Shown piece by piece: positions 57,673 through 64,000 of a DNA stretch of 64,000 nucleotides. The stretch is from NCBI GenBank assembly GCA_040719455.1, contig JBFDTN010000001.1, forward strand, positions 1,054,001 through 1,118,000. The letters are read 5' to 3'. Below the pieces are notes generated by a model. It was given only the letters and a program-made list of their open reading frames with translations. It had not been told where the DNA came from and did not search any database. The number at the start of each line of letters is the position of its first letter. Position 1 is the first letter of the stretch. Made by a program: the position numbers and the translations under genes. Source of the stretch: Streptococcus pneumoniae. Its GTDB lineage: Bacteria; Bacillota; Bacilli; Lactobacillales; Streptococcaceae.

Positions 57673-59712
57673 CTACACCACCTTTACTGTTGTGTCTGCT
57701 GAGAGTTCTTTAAAGATTTGGGCTAGGTTGATTTTCTCGGCGCTGGTTTTAAAGGAACTGTCTTTGAAGATGGCGCGAATTGGTTCTTTTTGGGCAATGG
57801 TGCGAATGACGCTGTCTGGTACATGATCCGCAAAGGTCGCAAGGAGGGCTCCTTCTGCCACATCATAGACAGTCACTCCCTCTATCACTTTCTTTTCAAT
57901 GGTATCTGATAACTCCAAGCCCCAGCTCAGCATGACCTGCAAGAGCAAATCAAGGTCGCTTCGCCCGTCCTTGATGTTTGAGATACTGTCAAAGAGGTCT
58001 TGTTGCGTGGTTTCCCCTGGTTTTTTCGCCACATCCTTAAAGTTTGAGCTGTCTAAACGATAAGCCTTAAAGCCTAAATCCAAGTCCTCTGCCTTATCAG
58101 GCTGTTCCTCTCGGATTTTTGCGGCTGCACGACGAATCCGCTCCCGTGAAATCTGGTCAATAGTCTCAAAACCTGCTTCTTTGGCAGCGGACTTGTCCGC
58201 AACTGCCTCATCCAGTGTACAAAGGATATACTTACGGTTGCCACTGTCCTCAGCATTTAACTGCATAACCGCATCAGCCGTTGTTGCCGAACCAGCGAAG
58301 AAGTCGAGGATAAGGGAACTATTATCTGTAGCTATTCTAAGCAAATGATTAATTACTTTTTTAGTCTTAGGAAAGTCAAAATAGGCTTTGTTATCAAATA
58401 ATATATTTAATTCATTTTTTCCATTTGATGTATCAATGTCAATATAATTAGTAAATAATTGAGCCTTTTCACCAGATAAGTCTATTCTTTCTTTTTGATA
58501 GAAATAATAACCATCGTCTTCTTTCATAAACATTAATTCGGTTTTATACTCATTTAAGAATTTATCTGCACCCCAACGCCACACTCGTTGGTTCAAATAT
58601 TTATTATTAAATTTTGGTATTACTCTAATATAGCCTTGGTCTATCAACTTTTGACCTTCTTCAGTAATACCAATGGAATAACTATCTTCTTCAATAATCT
58701 TTTCATCAATAATTTTAGCAACTTCCGTATCTGGATTATAGTAAATACTGTAAGCTAAATTTGGTCGATTATTAATATGAAAAGCTGCTGTTCCATTATG
58801 CAAAGGATAACCTTTTTTATATCTAGAGATATCATCTTCATATTCATATTTTGATTCATCCATTTTAACCATATTAGAGTTAATTCGTACTAAATCAATA
58901 TCTTTAGAATAAAGCAATATATTTTCATAAGTATTTTTCACATACTTGTCCATTTGCCGACCTTTTTTATTATTATGCCAACAAATATTTGTTACAAAAT
59001 TCTCCTCCCCAAAAATCTCATCGCAGAGGGCTTTGAGGTTGGCTTGTTCGTTATCGTCAATGGAGATAAAGATGACACCACTATCCTTGAGGAGGTTTCT
59101 TGCGAGGCGGAGCCTTGGGTACATCATATTGAGCCAGTCCGAGTGGTAGCGGGCTGAGCTTTTTTCATTTTTCGTAAGACCGACGACTTGGCGCCCTTCC
59201 TCATCGAGCAGCCCCATATCATCATCTAGTTCTTCTTTTGTCTTTTGGAACTTATCCGAATAGACAAAGTCCTTACCTGTATTATAAGGCGGGTCAATGT
59301 AAATCATATCAATCTTACCGAGGTAAGATTCCTGCAGGATTTTTAGGACTTCCAGATTGTCCCCAGTGATAAAGACATTTTCACTTTTTTCAAAATCAAC
59401 ACTTTCCTCAAGATCGGCTCGTAAAGTCTTGGTTGTGGGGCGACCAGCTTCTGCCATGGCAGCACGCTTGCCGACCCAGGTAAACTCATAGGTCTCTCGC
59501 CCTTCCGTTATATCGTGGGAGAGTAAATCCTTGAGCTTTTCAAAGTTGATCGCTTTTTCTAAGCGACCCTGTTCATCACGACGTTCAGTCAGAACCTCAG
59601 GAAAAAGTTGACCGATTTTGTCGATATACTGGGAAGTTAGGTCTGGACTTTTAAGGTCTAAGCGGTTGACCTCCCCCCCCCCTGCATTTTTAAGCATGTT
59701 TTCGTGTAACAT
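57673..59712 (-). CDS. mod: Type III DNA adenine methyltransferase Mod with poly-G tract
   Basis: A 679-residue beta-class N6-adenine methyltransferase. The catalytic motif DPPYNTG lies at residues 140-146 and the SAM motif LDFFAGSATTADAV near residue 475. Between them, about residues 235-460, is the target recognition domain, which is visibly AT-richer than the flanks. AAAGGAG lies 6 nt before the ATG, fixing the start. Codons 11-14 contain ten consecutive G. A change of one G shifts the frame to a stop within about 12 codons. As read here the gene is in the ON state. Confidence 0.95.
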   Translation of the reverse strand: MLHENMLKNAGGGEVNRLDLKSPDLTSQYIDKIGQLFPEVLTERRDEQGRLEKAINFEKLKDLLSHDITEGRETYEFTWVGKRAAMAEAGRPTTKTLRADLEESVDFEKSENVFITGDNLEVLKILQESYLGKIDMIYIDPPYNTGKDFVYSDKFQKTKEELDDDMGLLDEEGRQVVGLTKNEKSSARYHSDWLNMMYPRLRLARNLLKDSGVIFISIDDNEQANLKALCDEIFGEENFVTNICWHNNKKGRQMDKYVKNTYENILLYSKDIDLVRINSNMVKMDESKYEYEDDISRYKKGYPLHNGTAAFHINNRPNLAYSIYYNPDTEVAKIIDEKIIEEDSYSIGITEEGQKLIDQGYIRVIPKFNNKYLNQRVWRWGADKFLNEYKTELMFMKEDDGYYFYQKERIDLSGEKAQLFTNYIDIDTSNGKNELNILFDNKAYFDFPKTKKVINHLLRIATDNSSLILDFFAGSATTADAVMQLNAEDSGNRKYILCTLDEAVADKSAAKEAGFETIDQISRERIRRAAAKIREEQPDKAEDLDLGFKAYRLDSSNFKDVAKKPGETTQQDLFDSISNIKDGRSDLDLLLQVMLSWGLELSDTIEKKVIEGVTVYDVAEGALLATFADHVPDSVIRTIAQKEPIRAIFKDSSFKTSAEKINLAQIFKELSADTTVKVV
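59673..59682 (-). repeat. Ten-base G tract in mod
   Basis: The plus strand shows ten C at 59673-59682; the coding strand has ten G at codons 11-14 of mod (Gly-Gly-Gly and the first base of Glu). With nine G the frame meets TAG at 59658-59660; with eleven it meets TAA at 59651-59653. Ten (or seven, or thirteen) keeps the gene open. Such tracts slip during replication. Confidence 0.92.
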
Positions 59713-59713
59713 C

Positions 59714-60394
59714 TTATTCTCCTTTTATTTCTTTGATTTGTGTCAGTAGGGTTTTGTATGCTTTTCTTAGTTCCATGGCTTTCTTAGTTGATTTTTCTTG
59801 GAACATTTTCTTTTTTAGACTATTTGCTTCTTTTTCAAGTTTTGCGAGTTGTTCTGTCTTGTCAATCGCTTCTTTGAGATTATCCACATTTGGTGCAATC
59901 AGCTCACTTTGTCCGACATCCTTGACAAGATTGTCATAGACTTCGTCGAGGTTATTCCCCTCAAAATAGAGGCTCACATCGTCTGAACTGGCAAAGGTTT
60001 TCAGAATCTTAAAGACTCGTCCGTCGATTTCATGGCTAAGCCCCTCCTTGTAGTGAACGAGGAGCTCTTCTCGAGCATCGGGATAAACAAGAACAAAGAT
60101 TGGATAGAACTTCACGCGCATATCAAACTGGGCAAGAAGCTCTTTATCAAGCTTATCTGTCAATAGCTCTACACGCATGACTACCAACTGCTGAACAGTC
60201 GTCCCTGCTGGAATATTGGTCGTCCGTGTGTCAATCGTATGGGTGATTGTCAGTCTTGCAATCTGACGGCGCAAGTCCTGCTTGTCCTTGGTTGATAAAC
60301 TCAAGCGTTCAAAAAAGGTACTATTGCCTCGTTTGTGGGGCTCATAAACCACTTGCTTTTTGGGGATCTTGGTCCGCTCTGGTAGGCTAATCAT
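59714..60394 (-). CDS. DUF4391 protein of the restriction operon
   Basis: A 226-residue protein matching DUF4391 (SLPERTKIPKKQVVYE at the start, then VQQLVVMRVELLTDKLDKELLAQFD). A C-terminal coiled coil (KEAIDKTEQLAKLEKEANSLKKKMF) follows. The family is commonly encoded between a PLD-type helicase and a type III methyltransferase. It probably joins them in one complex; the function is unknown. It overlaps the helicase by 1 nt and precedes mod by 1 nt. Confidence 0.9.
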   Translation of the reverse strand: MISLPERTKIPKKQVVYEPHKRGNSTFFERLSLSTKDKQDLRRQIARLTITHTIDTRTTNIPAGTTVQQLVVMRVELLTDKLDKELLAQFDMRVKFYPIFVLVYPDAREELLVHYKEGLSHEIDGRVFKILKTFASSDDVSLYFEGNNLDEVYDNLVKDVGQSELIAPNVDNLKEAIDKTEQLAKLEKEANSLKKKMFQEKSTKKAMELRKAYKTLLTQIKEIKGE

Positions 60395-63300
60395 CAGCTG
60401 TCTCCTTTCATGACGATAAAGAAGCAGATTAACTCAAAGTCATCCATGCCCTCGATTCCCTTGCCAAAGTCTAGCTGACCAGCATCAAAAAGCGTATCAA
60501 TAAAAGATGTTTCATCGCTTTCCATTAACTGCTCAATCGCTCCTTGTAAGAGATCCGAATAAAAGGTCATCTCTTGACCGTCATTAGTCAATCGCTTAAA
60601 GAGCTGAACAAGTGCTTCATCTGGCTGCTCTTTACCTTTACAAAGCAGGCGCATGGTTTCAAGCATAGTCTTAGTTTCTGAGATAGGAATGACGCTTTGA
60701 CCAGCTTCTCCCATATAGACCAAATAGTAAGGATGTAGGCGATTCTTTTGACTGAGTCCTTTGGTTTCTGCGACATTTTTCAAGAGGAAAATAGCTCCTG
60801 CTGGGTGCTGATCCGTGGCTTTTACTACCGTCTGCAAGCCCTTTGGCGCTCGCTCAAGCTCAGGGTGCTCTTTCAGATAACGCATCATATCCATGCGGTA
60901 TTCTTCAAAGCCTAAGTCCATGATAGAAATCCCTTCACTCATATCTTCCAAGTCTACGACTTCTTCTTTCAAGCGTTCCAGCTGTTTCTTGCGGTAGTTT
61001 GCCTCGTCTTGCTCCTCGCTCGATAGGATGTTATCATCTCCTGTCGAGGTAAGAACCGAAATCTTCATCCGTGTTTCCACGCGCGACTTGAGATTGATGT
61101 ACTCGTCCAACTCGATGTTGGGCCAAAAGTTCACTAGCTGAATGTACTGGTTTTTACTACCAATCCGGTCCACCCGACCAAAACGCTGGATAATGCGGAC
61201 AGGATTCCAGTGAATATCATAGTTAACGAGCATATCCGCATCCTGCAAGTTCTGACCTTCTGAAATCACATCTGTCGCAATCAAGATATCAATTTCTCCT
61301 TCATCGTCTGGGAAGAGAACATCTTTTGACTTGGAAATTGGTGAAAAATAGGTCAAGAGGGAATTGAGATCCTTGTGCTTGGTCGGCAAGGTCGTCGCAA
61401 ATCCTGACGCTCCTGAAATCTGAGCGGTGTGAAGACCGTAGTTTTCATAGACATAACGACTAACATGCTGGTAGAGATATTGGGTCGTCGTCGCAAAGGC
61501 ACTAAAGATGATGATTTTCTTATTGCCCTTGTTGATTGGATGTTTGATTTTCTCATCAATCACTTTATAGAGACCTTGGAGTTTGGCATCATTTTCAGGA
61601 GAAATCCGCTCGACGAGACGTTCCATATCTGTCAAGATTTCAAAATCAGCTGTCAAATCATCTTTCCAGCGCAGATAATCTACATCTTGGAGAGAGATTT
61701 GCATTTTTTTACCAACAAAGTAGTCGGTATTGCTGTCTTCCATATCAAAATCAGCTTCATCTGGGCTAAATTCTTCGATGACTCCTTGACCACCAGACTG
61801 TTCAAACTGCTCAATCGCCTTGAGGGTCTTTTCAATGTAGGCTTTAACCACATCTAAAAGCGTATAGCGAAAGGCTTCTACTGAACTTTCCAAACGCTTC
61901 AAGAGGTTGATCATCATGAGCTTTTGCACACCGCGCTCACGTCCCATCTGCGTAAGATTTGATCCCTTACCTCCAGACTTATCATACTTGGCAAGCTTGG
62001 AGGGATGAATGTAAAAACTTGGCTGATATATCATGAGATTGAGACGAGAAAGCAGGTTGTAAATCTCTTTGTAGGTCACCATATCCTCTTGAACCGTCAA
62101 GTTTGGATAGTAATTTTGTGGTTTAAGACGGGTTGGGAAATCTCCTATCGCCTTCTTATCGTAAAACTCTCTGATATGTTTACGGCTTCTAGCAATGGTC
62201 ACACTGTCCAAGACCTTGAAGAAGTCAAAGTCTAACCGTTCCAACAACCGTGCTGTTGTCCGCTCCTCAGCTGGCAATTCTGCCCATTTATTGTACTCGG
62301 TCTGCGCTAGGCGGAAAATATCATTGATAGAGGTCTTGGTATCAAGCTTATCATCCATTTTTTCCGCATCTCCCTCATAGGCGAGAGCAATCTGATTTTT
62401 CAAATCATTAAAGCGATTATTGACGGGGGTTGCTGACAGCATGAGGACCTTGGTCGGCACACCTTGTTTGATAATCCGATTCATCAAACGATTGTAGCGG
62501 TTTTCTCGCCCGTCATCTTGATTATCATTGCCCCCATTGCGAAAATTATGCGACTCGTCAATGACCACCAAATCATAGGTATCCCAACGATTGAGGGCCA
62601 GGTCAATTCCATTTGATGTTCCCTTATCCCTGCTCAAATCCGTATGGTACAAGACATCGTACTGCAAATAGCGGTCATAAATCGGATTGTTCTTGTAATC
62701 ATGACGATACATGTTCCAGTTATTTTCCAACTTTTTCGGACAAAGGACCAAGATTCGCTTACCACGATAGGCATAGTAGGTCATGACAGCTAGCGCTGTA
62801 AAGGTTTTTCCTAGGCCGACCGAATCTGCTAGGATACAGCCGTTATACTTTTCCAATTTTGAAATGAGCGAGACAACGGCATCTTTTTGGAAGTCATATA
62901 AAAGATTCCAGACTTTACTTTCACGGTATTTTACATCCTCATTTGGCAAATGATCTTCTTGAATATCTTCTAGGAATTCACTAAAGACATTGTAGAGCAT
63001 GACATAGTAGAGAAATTCTGGCGTCTGCTCCTTGTAGGCAAGACTGAGATTGTCCAAAATCTCCTCTGTCACATCGCGAAAATACTCGTCGCTTCGCCAA
63101 TAATCATCAAACTCTTGTAAGTAGGCTTGACTGTGCGGTGCTTGATAGAGATTGCGTCTGGTCTGAAAAAGCGACGGCTCATAACCCAACTCTTTTAAGT
63201 CAAAGTTTTTCAAGCGATCAATGGCGTAGGTTTCAGTACCTGCTTCAATCCGAATACCGTCATTGATTTCCTCTTCTACATTGATTGACTTAAACTGAAC

Positions 63301-63630
63301 CTTGCGCTTAACCCAGTCTGCACACTCTCGGGCTAGAGCTTTCTGAGTTAGCTCGTTCATCAGTTTCAACTCATATTCTGCTCCAAAGACGGAATTTTCC
63401 CGCTTTTTCTTTGGGATGGCATACTCTCGAAATTCTTTCTTAGCACCGTCCGTAACAAAAGTTGGATTGGTAAAAATGAACCGTAATTCCTCTATTTGCT
63501 CTAGTTCTTCTTTCAAAGCCTTGTAAGCAAACATAGAAAAGGTCGCAGCAGCAATCTTGATTCGGCTATTGGGTAGAATGACCTTTTTTAGCTCATCACC
63601 CAATCGAATGGCTCGATTATCAATTTCCAA
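60394..63630 (-). CDS. PLD-like and SNF2-type helicase of the restriction operon
   Basis: A 1078-residue protein from a TTG start at 63630. AGGAGG lies 7 nt before this TTG; the upstream ATG at 63666 is only about 4 nt after the predicted transcription start and lacks a site. Residues about 15-180 resemble a PLD-like domain (SRIKIAAATFSMFAYKAL) without a clear HKD pair. The helicase core has LADSVGLGKTFTAL, VIDESHNFRN, LMLSATPVNNR and QRFGRVDRIGS. It is the first gene of the six-gene operon and probably acts in target processing; its exact role is unknown. Confidence 0.9.
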   Translation of the reverse strand: MEIDNRAIRLGDELKKVILPNSRIKIAAATFSMFAYKALKEELEQIEELRFIFTNPTFVTDGAKKEFREYAIPKKKRENSVFGAEYELKLMNELTQKALARECADWVKRKVQFKSINVEEEINDGIRIEAGTETYAIDRLKNFDLKELGYEPSLFQTRRNLYQAPHSQAYLQEFDDYWRSDEYFRDVTEEILDNLSLAYKEQTPEFLYYVMLYNVFSEFLEDIQEDHLPNEDVKYRESKVWNLLYDFQKDAVVSLISKLEKYNGCILADSVGLGKTFTALAVMTYYAYRGKRILVLCPKKLENNWNMYRHDYKNNPIYDRYLQYDVLYHTDLSRDKGTSNGIDLALNRWDTYDLVVIDESHNFRNGGNDNQDDGRENRYNRLMNRIIKQGVPTKVLMLSATPVNNRFNDLKNQIALAYEGDAEKMDDKLDTKTSINDIFRLAQTEYNKWAELPAEERTTARLLERLDFDFFKVLDSVTIARSRKHIREFYDKKAIGDFPTRLKPQNYYPNLTVQEDMVTYKEIYNLLSRLNLMIYQPSFYIHPSKLAKYDKSGGKGSNLTQMGRERGVQKLMMINLLKRLESSVEAFRYTLLDVVKAYIEKTLKAIEQFEQSGGQGVIEEFSPDEADFDMEDSNTDYFVGKKMQISLQDVDYLRWKDDLTADFEILTDMERLVERISPENDAKLQGLYKVIDEKIKHPINKGNKKIIIFSAFATTTQYLYQHVSRYVYENYGLHTAQISGASGFATTLPTKHKDLNSLLTYFSPISKSKDVLFPDDEGEIDILIATDVISEGQNLQDADMLVNYDIHWNPVRIIQRFGRVDRIGSKNQYIQLVNFWPNIELDEYINLKSRVETRMKISVLTSTGDDNILSSEEQDEANYRKKQLERLKEEVVDLEDMSEGISIMDLGFEEYRMDMMRYLKEHPELERAPKGLQTVVKATDQHPAGAIFLLKNVAETKGLSQKNRLHPYYLVYMGEAGQSVIPISETKTMLETMRLLCKGKEQPDEALVQLFKRLTNDGQEMTFYSDLLQGAIEQLMESDETSFIDTLFDAGQLDFGKGIEGMDDFELICFFIVMKGDS

Positions 63631-63676
63631 ATCCTCACCTCCTAAATCGAATATTGATACCTCCATTTTACCAAAA

Positions 63677-63705
63677 AATATAGCGAATGAATATATCTAT
63701 GTCAA
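63677..63705 (-). promoter_or_regulatory. Promoter of the restriction operon
   Basis: TTGACA at 63700-63705 and TATATT at 63677-63682 on the minus strand are exactly 17 nt apart. The expected start is near 63670, leaving a leader of about 40 nt to the TTG start. Confidence 0.85.
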
Positions 63706-63723
63706 TTTCTAGTATAGCAAAAA

Positions 63724-63747
63724 GGGGGAGACAAAATTTGTCCACCC
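63724..63747. terminator. Hairpin with T-run upstream of the restriction operon
   Basis: GGG, GACAAA and their partners TTTGTC, CCC form a stem with a small internal loop. On the minus strand it is followed by CCTTTTTG, so it can end a transcript arriving from outside the window before the operon promoter. Confidence 0.6.
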
Positions 63748-64000
63748 TGATATCTTTTTTCTTATTTTTTATCTGAACAATCTCAGTGAAATTCCCAAAA
63801 CAAAGGATATAGTTAAAAAAGGTATTCCATCCTTTTCCACAGAGAAAGAAGCGATAGACGACAGGATTTTTCTTTAATGAGCCTATGAAAAACTTGTTGC
63901 TAGTTGCCGACAACTATTGTGGATTATAATACCGTAGCTTGTGGAAAAATCCAGCAGTCTGATAAGCACTCTGAACTGTTAGAAAGCATCTATCACGACT
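63748..64000. other. Right edge without a supported gene
   Basis: No gene with a start site is supported. A TATAAT at 63925-63930 on the plus strand could be the -10 of a gene beyond the edge, but its -35 is poor (TTGCCG at 15 nt). An 81-codon minus frame here has no ribosome site and crosses the operon promoter. Confidence 0.3.

Noticed and set aside
63668-63913. An 81-codon minus-strand frame at the right edge
   Set aside because: It has no ribosome site, its end overlaps the promoter of the restriction operon and it contains a terminator hairpin. It is probably chance.
63925-63930. A TATAAT at the right edge as a promoter for an RNA gene
   Set aside because: The -35 is poor and the remaining 70 nt are too few to recognise any RNA or protein.

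Overview
The window looks like chromosomal DNA of a low-GC Gram-positive coccus of the genus Streptococcus. It carries the streptococcal division cluster (divIVA, ylmH, yggT, sepF, ylmE, ftsZ, ftsA, divIB, murG, murD), the pbp2b-recR-ddl-murF group, the mltG-GNAT-murC group, dpr, asnA and a T-box-controlled ileS. Several protein sequences would suit Streptococcus suis or a relative, but I cannot fix the species from the sequence alone. Nearly all genes lie on the minus strand. No rRNA, tRNA or CRISPR array was recognised.

Layout. Positions 1-1124 hold an IS1182-type transposase that runs off the left edge. A DUF6261-like gene with a possible competence (cin-box) promoter follows, then ileS and its T-box leader. 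Positions 5.5-15.1 kb are the division and murein cluster, followed by a DUF3165-like gene and typA. Positions 17.4-20.7 kb are an accessory regulatory island: three ComR-like (Rgg/RNPP) regulators, a 17-codon gene for a double-tryptophan peptide, and a secreted protein gene. Two promoters in this island share a GGACA-N4-TGTCC operator placed exactly 23 nt before the -10. Positions 20.8-37 kb are mostly housekeeping: rhodanese, yqgQ, dpr, the competence prepilin peptidase, rlmN, sepM, coaD, rsmD, asnA, greA, mltG, murC and a SNF2 helicase. An sdpRI-type operon with two 24-bp operators follows, then cshA, corA, prfC, a GT-C membrane glycosyltransferase, murF, ddl, recR and pbp2b.

Positions 53.2-63.7 kb are a six-gene defence operon read leftwards from one strong promoter: a helicase with a PLD-like N-terminus, DUF4391, a type III methyltransferase (Mod), two AT-rich genes with membrane or coiled-coil features, and a type III restriction subunit (Res). 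Mod carries a run of ten G at codons 11-14. Loss or gain of one G gives a stop within a few codons, so the operon is probably phase-variable.

The two most interesting systems are the tandem ComR-like pheromone island, with a peptide resembling ComS (XIP precursor), and the phase-variable extended type III restriction operon with two nested small genes. A small family of MITE-like repeats lies in the asnA leader, against the murF promoter and, as a single end, before a PH-domain gene.
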